From UBA3871 sp041797745 (lineage in GTDB: Bacteria; Bacillota; Clostridia; Peptostreptococcales; Anaerovoracaceae): 60,890 nt of DNA. Positions 43,422-51,563 of this stretch are shown piece after piece. Where the stretch lies: contig JBHBZU010000017.1 in NCBI GenBank assembly GCA_041797745.1, positions 1 to 60,890 of the forward strand, read 5' to 3'. Made by a program: the position numbers and the translations under genes. How positions within the stretch are numbered: the first letter of the stretch is position 1; every line of letters begins with the position of its first letter. Below the pieces are notes generated by a model, which did no database searches, was not told where the DNA came from, and saw only the letters and a program-made list of their open reading frames with translations.

Positions 43422-44928
43422 CGACTTTTCCTCCATTGTATATTTCAACAAGTTTTTCTATCAAGCTGTCTATCGTAGCCTTTTCCGCTACAAAAGTTTG
43501 CATTCCCAGCTTGTCCGCTGCCGCCTTGGTCTGCTGCCCGATACATATTGCCTTTACCTCATGAAGTTCAATATCTCCCATTACCGCTGCAAAGCCCTTT
43601 ACGGTGGAAGCGCTGGTAAATACGACAAAATCAACCTCTCCCCCTGCAACTTCCCCTTTCACATCCACTAAATGCTCGGTTTCATATACAGTATCGTAGG
43701 TGGATATATCTAAGACCTCCGCCCCCACGGCTTTTAGCTGTCTTACCAGTTCTTCATTTCCTTTTCTTGCTCTTGGAATAAGCAAGCGGGTACCGCTGCT
43801 ACATTTTAATGCCAGTTCCGCCCCCAAATGATCCCCGTCATAAATTTCAGGCAGCATATCAGGGAAAAAGCCCCTTTTCTCCAATTCTTTGCAGGTTCCT
43901 GACCCTATTACAGCAAATTTCACATTGCTGATTTTTCTATAATCTATTTTCCAATCTGACAGTTCTTCAAAAAAGATTCGCACTCCTGTGGGGCTTGTAA
44001 ATACCACCCAGTCGAAATCTTTAATCTTGTTTACCGCCTCTTTTAATTCACTATTATTTTCTATTTTTACGGTGCTTATAGCCGGAACTTCCAAAACATC
44101 GGCTCCAAGAGCTCTAAGTCTTTTAGCGGTATCACTTACCAGTTCCTTAGGTCTTGTAACCAAAACCTTGGCTCCGCCAAGCAAGGTTTTCTCGTACCAT
44201 GAAAAGTCCTCCGCCAATTTGCATACTTCACCCACCACAATAATTGCAGGAGTCTTGGCACCATGGTTTTCAACTTCCTGAACCAAAGTTCCTACAGTGG
44301 CAATTACTCTGTCCTGATGAGCACGGGTTCCGTGCATAAGCAAGGCTGCTGGCATATCTGCTCTCATACCTGCTTCCATCAATTTTTCACATATATCTTT
44401 TAAGGACGCTACCCCCATGAGAAAAATCAGAGTTCCTTTAGTATTTACCAACGCCTTAAAGTCTATATCATATTCTCGACCCTCTCTGCGATGACCGGTA
44501 ATAATGTGTACGGAGGAGCAGAAATCTCTATGAGTAACAGGAATACCCTGATACGCTGTAACTGCAATAGGTGACGGTACTCCCGGTACGACCTCGAAAG
44601 GAATATTTTCGCGAATCAGAACTTCAAGTTCTTCTCCACCTCTGCCAAAGAGGAACGGATCCCCTCCCTTGAGGCGAACTACCGTCTTTCCCTCTTTTGC
44701 TTTCGCTGCCAAAAGCTCGTTGATATCTTCCTGCTTCATAATGTGATGGTTGGAACGTTTGCCAACGTTTATCATTTCTGAAGTTTTAGGAATCATCTGC
44801 AATATGCTGTCTCCCACCAGAGCGTCATAGACCACAACCTCTGCTTTTGAGAGCAATTCTTTACCTTTAATTGTAAACAGCCCCGGATCTGAGGGACCCG
44901 CACCTACCAAATATACCTTAGCCGGCAT
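43408..44928 (-). CDS. cobA-hemD: Uroporphyrinogen-III C-methyltransferase / uroporphyrinogen-III synthase fusion
   Basis: This 506-residue fusion contains CobA/SUMT (about 1-245) and HemD (about 250-500). The SUMT part shows YLVGAGPSDPGLFT, RLKGGDPFLFGRGGEE and VTAYQGIPVTHRD. The HemD part starts at LLGGAKVLVTRPKE and has FTSPTGVRIFF and VVFTSASTVKGF. It closes the hydroxymethylbilane ring to uroporphyrinogen III and then methylates it to precorrin-2, committing flux to siroheme or cobalamin. Such fusions are common in Clostridia. It lies between hemC (33-nt gap) and hemB (short overlap). Confidence 0.97.
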   Translation of the reverse strand: MPAKVYLVGAGPSDPGLFTIKGKELLSKAEVVVYDALVGDSILQMIPKTSEMINVGKRSNHHIMKQEDINELLAAKAKEGKTVVRLKGGDPFLFGRGGEELEVLIRENIPFEVVPGVPSPIAVTAYQGIPVTHRDFCSSVHIITGHRREGREYDIDFKALVNTKGTLIFLMGVASLKDICEKLMEAGMRADMPAALLMHGTRAHQDRVIATVGTLVQEVENHGAKTPAIIVVGEVCKLAEDFSWYEKTLLGGAKVLVTRPKELVSDTAKRLRALGADVLEVPAISTVKIENNSELKEAVNKIKDFDWVVFTSPTGVRIFFEELSDWKIDYRKISNVKFAVIGSGTCKELEKRGFFPDMLPEIYDGDHLGAELALKCSSGTRLLIPRARKGNEELVRQLKAVGAEVLDISTYDTVYETEHLVDVKGEVAGGEVDFVVFTSASTVKGFAAVMGDIELHEVKAICIGQQTKAAADKLGMQTFVAEKATIDSLIEKLVEIYNGGKVGGNN

Positions 44929-44961
44929 AATTTCTCCTATCTATGCTTATGTATGTTTATT

Positions 44962-45840
44962 CTATACTTGTAAAAATGATTTTGCCAATTCCTCACCTAA
45001 CAGTTCAGGCTCTGTTGCAACCCCTGTTTTCTTCCCTTTGTAAATCTTACCTGTGGTCTCATCCATATAAAAACCTCTCAAGGTCATCTCTCCGTCTTGG
45101 ACAGTGGCAAAGGCAGCGATAGGCGTACTGCAATCTCCGCCAAGGGCTTTAACCATGGTTCTTTCCGCTATTGCACAGGCTGCTGCTTCAATATCAAAAT
45201 AGCCATCAAGAATACTGTAATCTTCGCCTGCTCTACCTTGCACCGCTAAGATCCCTTGACCTGCCGCGGAAACCATCTCATCCGGCTCAAAATATCTGTT
45301 TATGCGTTCTTCCAGACCCAGCCTCTTAAGACCCGCTGCTGCTAATATGGTGGCGGAAAACTCCCCTGAATCGAGCTTACGCAGTCTTGTCTGAACATTG
45401 CCTCTAATAGTGGCGAAAGTCGCTTCAGGATAGATTAATTTCAGTTGTATCATACGTCTCTTGCTGGAGCAACCTATGGGCTTGCTGAAATCTATTTCGC
45501 AAGCGCCTGACGGAAGTACCAAAGCGTCTCTGGGGTCTTCCCTTTTAGAGTATCCAAGCAAGGGCAGTTCTTTTGGAAGTTCCATAGGAACATCCTTTAG
45601 GCTGTGAACGGAAAGGTCGGAAGCCTTGCTCATAAGTGCCCTATCCAATTCTTTTACAAACAGACCCTTGCCACCCACCTTTTCCAAGGGTTTATCCAAA
45701 ATAATATCTCCGGTGGTCTTCATGGTTAGAAGCTCCGCTTTACAGCTATTTCCCTTTTTATTTATATATTCCTGCACCATTTTCGCCTGAGTCACTGCCA
45801 GCAAGCTCTCTCTGGTGCCGATAATCAGCTTATCTTTCAT
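44962..45840 (-). CDS. hemC: Hydroxymethylbilane synthase
   Basis: HemC polymerises four porphobilinogens into hydroxymethylbilane. The N-terminal GTRESLLAVTQAKMV, SVHSLKDVP, the arginine-rich substrate region CSSKRRMIQL and TIRGNVQTRLRKLD, and the dipyrromethane attachment cysteine in GGDCSTPIAAFA (near residue 240) are all present. At 292 residues it is full length. Its start lies 11 nt inside hemA, consistent with coupling. Confidence 0.98.
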   Translation of the reverse strand: MKDKLIIGTRESLLAVTQAKMVQEYINKKGNSCKAELLTMKTTGDIILDKPLEKVGGKGLFVKELDRALMSKASDLSVHSLKDVPMELPKELPLLGYSKREDPRDALVLPSGACEIDFSKPIGCSSKRRMIQLKLIYPEATFATIRGNVQTRLRKLDSGEFSATILAAAGLKRLGLEERINRYFEPDEMVSAAGQGILAVQGRAGEDYSILDGYFDIEAAACAIAERTMVKALGGDCSTPIAAFATVQDGEMTLRGFYMDETTGKIYKGKKTGVATEPELLGEELAKSFLQV

Positions 45841-47074
45841 TTTGGTCGTCCTTTAAGTATCTTTCCTCCAAGCATTGAATGCTCTCCCTAAAGGAGTTGT
45901 CTTCCATGCCGTCACGCAGCGTAAACAGCAGCTTATTCATGCTCTTTTCAGCAGATTGATGTATATCTTTCCAAATTTGATTTTTAGCCTCTTTGGAAAG
46001 GTCATAGCCCTTAAATTTCGGGGTTAATCTTAAAACCAAGTCTTCGGCAATTTCAGCTTTCAGCCTTTCAATTTTAGGTATAATGTCCTTTACCTCATAC
46101 CATGCGGTAAACCCTTCCATTTGCTCAAAAACATATTTTTCCGCCTGACTAATCTGTTCCCTCTGTAAGTTACTTCGTCCCTCTTGGCGAAAATCGTCAA
46201 TATCGTAGAGCTTAACCAAAGGCACCTCCGCTACCTCAGGTTCAATGTCTCTGGGCACTGCCAAATCCACCAAAGTCATGCGGTGTTTTACGTGACCCTC
46301 AATGAGTTCTTTAGTTAAAGTAAAGTTTGGGCTGACGGTGGCGCTGAATACATATTGACAATCGCCGAAAATCTCCATTCTCCTACCGTAGTCAATGCGA
46401 TTACAGCCTTTAGCCACTTCCACAATTCCTCGAATATACTGTCTGATGGTTACGGTTACCTCAGCCCCTCTTTCTTTTAATAAGGTGGCTGCCATTTTAC
46501 CCATGACTCCGTTGCCTATAACCATACATTTTTTCCCATCAAAATTTGCTCCCTCTTCCTCCAGCCTTTCGATAGCCGCATGAACTACAGACTGATCGGT
46601 GGCAGACAGCCTTACCTCTGTTTTAATCTTTTTGCCTACAGTAAGAGCCTGCCTGAAAAGAGTTTCTATAACATTGTCGGTTACATAGTTCTCCCTTGAG
46701 AAAAGCAGTGCTTCGCTAATCTGGGTGAGTATCTGATCTTCGCCTAAAATCATTGACTCAAGTCCCGCTGCCAGCCTGAAAAGATGTTCCACTGCCGCTT
46801 TCCCTTTTCTTTTTACAAAATATTTCTTATACTCTTTTGAATTTACACCTGCAAATTTACAAAGCTTTTCAAAAAGCTTAGCCTCAGCTTCATCTTCTAC
46901 ATTTGCATAAATTTCCATTCTGTTGCAGGTTGATATTATAACTATTCCTTTTATAGAACGGTCTTTTCTTAATAATTCAAAGGCTTCCGTGGTCTTCTTT
47001 TTTGTGAAAGAAAATTTGCCTCTTATGTCTAAATTTGCAGCATTGTGGTCAATGCCAAGCATTTGAATGCTCAT
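45830..47074 (-). CDS. hemA: Glutamyl-tRNA reductase
   Basis: HemA reduces glutamyl-tRNA(Glu) to glutamate-1-semialdehyde, the entry to the C5 tetrapyrrole pathway. It has the catalytic cysteine in VIISTCNRMEIYA (near residue 50), the catalytic domain GLESMILGEDQILTQI, the NADPH-binding VIGNGVMGKMAATLL and a C-terminal dimerisation helix. At 414 residues it is of usual length. The 75-nt gap to cbiK contains an AGCAAG-rich repeat but no clear promoter. Confidence 0.97.
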   Translation of the reverse strand: MSIQMLGIDHNAANLDIRGKFSFTKKKTTEAFELLRKDRSIKGIVIISTCNRMEIYANVEDEAEAKLFEKLCKFAGVNSKEYKKYFVKRKGKAAVEHLFRLAAGLESMILGEDQILTQISEALLFSRENYVTDNVIETLFRQALTVGKKIKTEVRLSATDQSVVHAAIERLEEEGANFDGKKCMVIGNGVMGKMAATLLKERGAEVTVTIRQYIRGIVEVAKGCNRIDYGRRMEIFGDCQYVFSATVSPNFTLTKELIEGHVKHRMTLVDLAVPRDIEPEVAEVPLVKLYDIDDFRQEGRSNLQREQISQAEKYVFEQMEGFTAWYEVKDIIPKIERLKAEIAEDLVLRLTPKFKGYDLSKEAKNQIWKDIHQSAEKSMNKLLFTLRDGMEDNSFRESIQCLEERYLKDDQNER

Positions 47075-47111
47075 AAATTTTTCCCTTTTGTTTATCGTTA
47101 GTTTTTTGTTT

Positions 47112-47148
47112 TTACTTGCTTTACTTACTTTGCTTGCCTTGCTTGCTA
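47112..47148. repeat. Short CTTGC/TTACTT imperfect repeat in the cbiK-hemA gap
   Basis: The gap holds an array of five to six imperfect copies of a CTTGCT/TTACTT-type unit. It overlaps no gene and shows no stem. It may act as an unstructured spacer in the operon. Confidence 0.5.
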
Positions 47149-47149
47149 T

Positions 47150-47947
47150 TTATTTAATAGTCTCCCTTGCATGTTCAACCAAAATATTTCTAATCTCATC
47201 ATATTCCCCAAGACCCTTTAACACACATTCCACCTCATAGCCTGACTTCTTAAAAATCTGTTCCCAGGAGTTTTCATCCTCACCTGAAAGGTCTTTTTTT
47301 GCATGTTCGCCTGCTACCATGAGAAAAGGCGCTATTTTAACCCTCTTGCAACTCATAGGATGATTTTCGATTTTTTCCAAAATGTCCTTTGCAGAGGGTT
47401 CTCCCTCTACAGTTCCCATAAAGGCATAATCAAAACCCAAGGCTTTCAGCCTTTCGTTTGCCTTAAAATAAAGCCTGTTTGCCAAATGATTAGTTCCATG
47501 TCCCATAAGTGCCAAAAAAATCTCCTCATCGGAAAGCAGTTCAGATGTCACAACTTTTAAAGCCCTGTCAATATCCTCATCGTCGCTTATCAAGGGCTGA
47601 CTGATTTTAATTTCAAGGGAACCCTCGGAAAATTTCTCTTTCCAGCTTTCTATTTCCATAAGCATTGTATCATACTCTATGCCTTTTAAAATATGAGTGG
47701 ACTGAATAACAGCTTCTGTAATTCCCTCTGCCGCCATCTGCGCCAAAGCACCATCAACGCTCGGTACCTCGATACCCTCATTTTTCAAAACTTTTGCTCG
47801 AATCATTTTGCTTGTCCAAGCTCTATATATTTTTGCTTCCGGAAAACTTTCTTTAAAACTTTCATCTATTGCGTCTAAAGTCTTCTTTCTGGTGTCGCTG
47901 TGGCTGGTACCGAAGCTCACTATAAGAATACCTAATTTCTTTTCCAT
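47150..47947 (-). CDS. cbiK: Anaerobic sirohydrochlorin cobaltochelatase
   Basis: This 265-residue protein inserts cobalt into sirohydrochlorin, the branch point to anaerobic cobalamin synthesis. It has the CbiK features ILIVSFGTSHSDTRKKT at the start, THILKGIEYD, the metal-binding His in LMGHGTNH (near 150) and FLMVAGEHAKKDLSGED (near 210). No signal peptide is present, so it is the cytosolic form. It lies 16 nt after the NEAT-like surface gene, in the same operon as the genes supplying its substrate. Confidence 0.95.
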   Translation of the reverse strand: MEKKLGILIVSFGTSHSDTRKKTLDAIDESFKESFPEAKIYRAWTSKMIRAKVLKNEGIEVPSVDGALAQMAAEGITEAVIQSTHILKGIEYDTMLMEIESWKEKFSEGSLEIKISQPLISDDEDIDRALKVVTSELLSDEEIFLALMGHGTNHLANRLYFKANERLKALGFDYAFMGTVEGEPSAKDILEKIENHPMSCKRVKIAPFLMVAGEHAKKDLSGEDENSWEQIFKKSGYEVECVLKGLGEYDEIRNILVEHARETIK

Positions 47948-47963
47948 CAGTTCTCTCTTTCTG

Positions 47964-48995
47964 TTATCTGCCCCTCTTTTTCTTAATAATCAAATTAAGA
48001 ATACCTCCACCAATGATTATAACTGCCGCAATAGCTATTACTCTCTTGGTCGCTTCTTGGGGAACCTGCCCCTTATTTCCTATTGTATCCTCATAAAAGG
48101 TCAAGGTATATTCTATTTCTACAGGATCTCCCATAGCTGTTGTATCCGCAATAACCTTGATATCTCTATCAAATGCCGGAAGAGGAATAGTGAAGCTGGA
48201 GTTGCTGCCGTCTGTGGTTTCATTGTAATAAATCATGTCATCCACAATCATATAGTCGTAGTAGGAACTGCTCCACAAAAGCTTTACGAAAGCCTTTCCG
48301 TTTTTTACATATAGCCATGTGGGCGAGCTTACGGAAGCCCTGCCGCTGCCTCCTGCAAGAGTAACTTCAATGGAATATTCTCCGTCCTTAAAATCCACTT
48401 CCATTGCTTCTTTTTGAGGGTCTCCCTTTTGCAGCTTCTTTGCAGCTTCTCCCTCTCCCTCCGACATCAAATCTCCATATTTGGAAAGCTCCGTTTTCAA
48501 TGCTGTTTGCGGTAAGCTTGAAGCGTCAAAACAAAGGTTGCGGTCGTACCAAAGCTGTTTTTTCTTACTAAAGGTGGCGCAAGGAATGCGAGAGCTTAAG
48601 GCTTCAACCGGTACAGTAAGGGTATACTCTTTGCCATTGTCTTCAATGTGCAGGTATTGACTTTCCTCTGCCTTAGCCGCTTCTTCCCCGCTTCCCATAA
48701 AAATATCCGAGTAGCTGTTAGTATACATTACCATTTCAGCTTCCATCTTATCGCCCTTTACGGTTAGCTTTGCATTCATAATCTTAAAGAAGCTGGAGCT
48801 GGAATTTGCTTGAATTTCATAGGTTCCATCATTTAAGTCTTTTGCAAAAACAGGTTCCATTCCCTCTCGTAAAACTTCTTTTATCTGTACGAAGCCCGCA
48901 ACTTCGCTGTGGGCCTCATCTGCAAAAGAAAATGAGCTCCCTGTTATCATAGTCAGCAACATCGCTATGGCTAAGTAAAACGTCAATTTCTTCAT
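47964..48995 (-). CDS. Secreted membrane-anchored two-repeat protein, NEAT-like (tetrapyrrole or metal binding inferred)
   Basis: This 343-residue protein has a signal peptide (about 1-25, ending SFSFADEA), two similar beta-rich repeats (about 55-150 and 200-300) and a C-terminal membrane helix with basic tail (about 318-343), so it is anchored outside the cell. Each repeat starts DGTYEIQ or DGEYSIE and contains a serine/tyrosine loop (NSYSDIFMG; SSSYYDYMIV), in the style of NEAT-type heme-binding domains. Comparable proteins in Clostridia are often labelled iron transporters. Its position before cbiK and after an ABC pair supports handling of heme, corrinoid or cobalt. Confidence 0.7.
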   Translation of the reverse strand: MKKLTFYLAIAMLLTMITGSSFSFADEAHSEVAGFVQIKEVLREGMEPVFAKDLNDGTYEIQANSSSSFFKIMNAKLTVKGDKMEAEMVMYTNSYSDIFMGSGEEAAKAEESQYLHIEDNGKEYTLTVPVEALSSRIPCATFSKKKQLWYDRNLCFDASSLPQTALKTELSKYGDLMSEGEGEAAKKLQKGDPQKEAMEVDFKDGEYSIEVTLAGGSGRASVSSPTWLYVKNGKAFVKLLWSSSYYDYMIVDDMIYYNETTDGSNSSFTIPLPAFDRDIKVIADTTAMGDPVEIEYTLTFYEDTIGNKGQVPQEATKRVIAIAAVIIIGGGILNLIIKKKRGR

Positions 48996-49006
48996 AGCGG
49001 TACCTC

Positions 49007-49744
49007 CTATAAATTTTTCTTTTTATAAATATAGCTAAAAGATATAGCTCCGAATATAACTAAATACACTGCCAACACGCAAAACCCGAAAATACCTGCA
49101 CTTTCTTTATGAGAGATATTGCGAAGCATTTCGCTGGTTTGAGAAAGGGGCAGCAACATAACCAGTTGCCTTATACCCCCGGGCATTTGATCGGCGGAAA
49201 AAAAGGTATTACAAAGAAAGGACATGGGCATAATAATAAAGGCATTGTATCTTGGAGCATCCGAATAGCTTTTAGACATAAAGGAAAGCACCAAGCCTAT
49301 AGTTGCAAATACCGCACCGTTAAGTAACATTATCAAAAATGAAAGCCCGTTAAACACCAGCCCCGTTCCGATAGGTACCGTTAGCAACAGCACCACGCAG
49401 CCTGCATATATTCCTCTGAGGCTACCCCCTATAATCTGCCCCAGCATAAACTGCCAAAGGGGAGTAGGTGAAATCATCACCTGATCCAACGCCTTTTCAT
49501 AGAGCCTCTGAACGCTCATATTTTGAGTAACCGCACTGAAGCTTCCGGTCATAGTAACCATCGCTACTACACCCGGAATAAGAAAGTTGAGGTAAGGCTC
49601 TCCATGTGAAGTTGTCTGTATTCCCATACCGAAAATGATGAGATACATGAGTGGCGTCATCATATTTGAAACTGTAATCTTATAAAAGTCTCTTCTAAAT
49701 TCAACCCACTTTTCCCAAAGTACTGTAATTATTCCCATATACAC
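49007..49744 (-). CDS. ABC-2 type transporter permease
   Basis: This 245-residue protein has six predicted membrane helices (first near 25-45, last near 222-242) and the ABC-2 membrane signature around residues 85-170 (PLWQFMLGQIIGGSLRG). It pairs with the ATPase gene whose stop abuts its start. DrrB/NodJ-type permeases export hydrophobic small molecules. The operon context suggests tetrapyrrole-related cargo or export of the neighbouring system, but this is inference. Confidence 0.9.
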   Translation of the reverse strand: MYMGIITVLWEKWVEFRRDFYKITVSNMMTPLMYLIIFGMGIQTTSHGEPYLNFLIPGVVAMVTMTGSFSAVTQNMSVQRLYEKALDQVMISPTPLWQFMLGQIIGGSLRGIYAGCVVLLLTVPIGTGLVFNGLSFLIMLLNGAVFATIGLVLSFMSKSYSDAPRYNAFIIMPMSFLCNTFFSADQMPGGIRQLVMLLPLSQTSEMLRNISHKESAGIFGFCVLAVYLVIFGAISFSYIYKKKNL

Positions 49745-50587
49745 CTATTTCGATGATAATTTTCTTCCCATTCTACTAAGGAATACATCCTCTAAAGTAG
49801 AATTTCTCAAGGTCGCCCCGCCGTCACATGTGGAGATATATGCAATAGCTTCATCTCTTGTGGTAAAATACCTGCTGCTGAGATTTTCTCTTGATATTTC
49901 ATCTACGGCAAAGCTACCCAAATTGCTGATTAAAATCTTCGGCTCCTCTATAACATCCAACTTCCCCTGATTGATTAGCGCCACCCTGTCGCAGAGGGTT
50001 TCCGCTTCGTCAATGTAGTGAGTAGTTAAAAGGATGGTCAAATTTCTGCTGTGAAGCTGTTTTAACAAATTCCACATCTGCCTGCGGGAAAGTGCGTCCA
50101 TACCCGCTGTGGGCTCATCCAGCATTAAAATGTCCGGCTCTGTCATAAGGGCGCGACAAACCATGAGTTTACGCTTCATCCCTCCCGATAAATGCCTTAC
50201 TACTCTGTTTCTAAATTCCTGAAGACCCACAAATTCCAAAAGTTCGTCTGATTTTTCCTTTATCTTTTTTCTAGGCATATAATAAAGTCTGCCCTGATAT
50301 TCCATCACTTCGGAAATTGTCATATCCTGACGCATGGAATACTCCTGCGTTACTACACTGATTTTTCGTTTTTCTTCTGAAGCTCTTCTGGTAAGAGGCT
50401 TTCCGTCTATCAGAATTTCTCCTGAGGTTGAAAGAAGTACCGTTGACAGCATACTGATAGTGGTAGTTTTGCCCGCACCGTTCGGACCCAGTAAACCGAA
50501 AATTTCTCCGGTTTCAATGGTCAGATTAAGATTGTCTACCGCTGTGAACTTGTCGAATTTTTTTGTAAGATTTTTTAACTCTATCAT
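49745..50587 (-). CDS. ABC transporter ATP-binding protein (DrrA-like)
   Basis: This 280-residue ATPase has Walker A GPNGAGKTTT (near 36-45), Q-loop VVTQEYSMR, signature LSGGMKRKL (near 140), Walker B DILMLDEPTAGMD and H-loop LLTTHYIDEAE. The C-terminal extension (about 220-280) is typical of DrrA/CcmA-type exporters. Its start directly abuts the cbiL stop and its stop abuts the permease start, so the three are translated as a unit. Confidence 0.95.
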   Translation of the reverse strand: MIELKNLTKKFDKFTAVDNLNLTIETGEIFGLLGPNGAGKTTTISMLSTVLLSTSGEILIDGKPLTRRASEEKRKISVVTQEYSMRQDMTISEVMEYQGRLYYMPRKKIKEKSDELLEFVGLQEFRNRVVRHLSGGMKRKLMVCRALMTEPDILMLDEPTAGMDALSRRQMWNLLKQLHSRNLTILLTTHYIDEAETLCDRVALINQGKLDVIEEPKILISNLGSFAVDEISRENLSSRYFTTRDEAIAYISTCDGGATLRNSTLEDVFLSRMGRKLSSK

Positions 50588-51274
50588 TTAGTTCTTTTCT
50601 TTCGCAATAATCAAAGAGAAATAGCTGGCCTTGTCCGGAATTTCATCTGCACTGCGATAAATATTTTCGTTTGGAAGCCCACAGTTTTCAACTGCAAAGA
50701 CTTCACGATCAGCACGCTTTAAATTTTCTTTTACATCTTTCATGTAGCTTGCAGACTTCATTAAAACATAATTTCCCGATTGCTCTAAAGGGTTTTCCTT
50801 TTTGTGAGAAGCAGGAATAATGTGTATATCCTCGTTCCACTCCGCAAGAGGAATGTTCATTCGCGCAGCTGCCGCACAGAAAGACGGAATGCCGTTTATA
50901 AGCTCCGTTTCGTAACCGTCTTCTTCTAAAATGTGCTGAATATATGTGAAAGTGCAGTATACGGTGGAGTCTCCAAGAGTGATGTATACCACATTTTTGC
51001 CCTCATCCAAATACTTTTCAATTTCCTTGGCATTTTCATCGTGATTTTTACGAATAGCTTCTCTATCAAGAACCATAGGCATGTAAAGAGGCACCAAGGT
51101 TTTATTTTTCAGTTCAGGAACAGTCTGTACCGCAATCTTATAGGCTACGGACTCTTCGACAACCTTTCCCGGTACGGCAATGATATCATTTTCTTTAATA
51201 ATTCTAACCGCCTTTAATGTCATCAGTTCCGGATCTCCCGGCCCAACACCTACTCCATAAGCTTTACCTTTCAT
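50588..51274 (-). CDS. cbiL: Cobalt-factor II / precorrin-2 C20-methyltransferase
   Basis: This 228-residue SAM-dependent methyltransferase adds the C20 methyl group in corrin synthesis. The family start GKAYGVGVGPGDPELMTLKAV, VYITLGDSTVYCTF and INGIPSFCAAAARM are present. The ATG at 51274 has AGGTGG just upstream; the open frame extends 25 codons further but lacks a binding site. With CbiK nearby, the cobalt-early (anaerobic) pathway is indicated, hence CbiL rather than CobI. It is the first gene of the long tetrapyrrole run. Later corrin-ring genes are not in this window. Confidence 0.93.
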   Translation of the reverse strand: MKGKAYGVGVGPGDPELMTLKAVRIIKENDIIAVPGKVVEESVAYKIAVQTVPELKNKTLVPLYMPMVLDREAIRKNHDENAKEIEKYLDEGKNVVYITLGDSTVYCTFTYIQHILEEDGYETELINGIPSFCAAAARMNIPLAEWNEDIHIIPASHKKENPLEQSGNYVLMKSASYMKDVKENLKRADREVFAVENCGLPNENIYRSADEIPDKASYFSLIIAKEKN

Positions 51275-51332
51275 ATTCCACCTAAAATGACCCTTTTCTG
51301 TTCTCCGGCCAATCCCTTTCTTTTTTTTAATG

Positions 51333-51338
51333 ATTATA
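51333..51338 (-). promoter_or_regulatory. Possible -10 box of the tetrapyrrole operon
   Basis: A perfect TATAAT lies about 60 nt upstream of cbiL on the minus strand; the -35 position (GTGTAA) is weak, suggesting activator dependence or a different regulator. No cobalamin riboswitch was recognised in the short leader. Confidence 0.4.
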
Positions 51339-51406
51339 TCATATTTCAATATAAATTACACTTGAAACAGGCTATTTGCCTTGCAATTCCATAAAAAACG
51401 CAAAAA

Positions 51407-51443
51407 TACACCTCAAAAGTTCATAGATTACATTTGAGGTGTA
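51407..51443 (-). terminator. Terminator downstream of the SulP gene
   Basis: TACACCTCAAA (51407-51417) and TTTGAGGTGTA (51433-51443) form a perfect 11-bp stem; on the minus strand it is followed by TTTTTGCGTTTTTT. It separates the SulP gene from the tetrapyrrole operon. Confidence 0.75.
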
Positions 51444-51563
51444 CCAAGTTTTAAAAATATGCTGTTTTTATGAAATAATTCAATATATAAAGATACCATA
51501 AAATGACTGCCTAAAAGGCTTTCACCGCATAATATCTTTTGTTATTTATTATCCGATTCTTTA

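Noticed and set aside
47075..47149. Promoter within the cbiK-hemA gap
   Set aside because: The gap is filled with a short imperfect repeat and no acceptable -35/-10 pair was found, so one long operon is the simpler reading.
51275..51349. 25-codon N-terminal extension of cbiL
   Set aside because: The residues are basic and unlike the family, while AGGTGG precedes the ATG at 51274.
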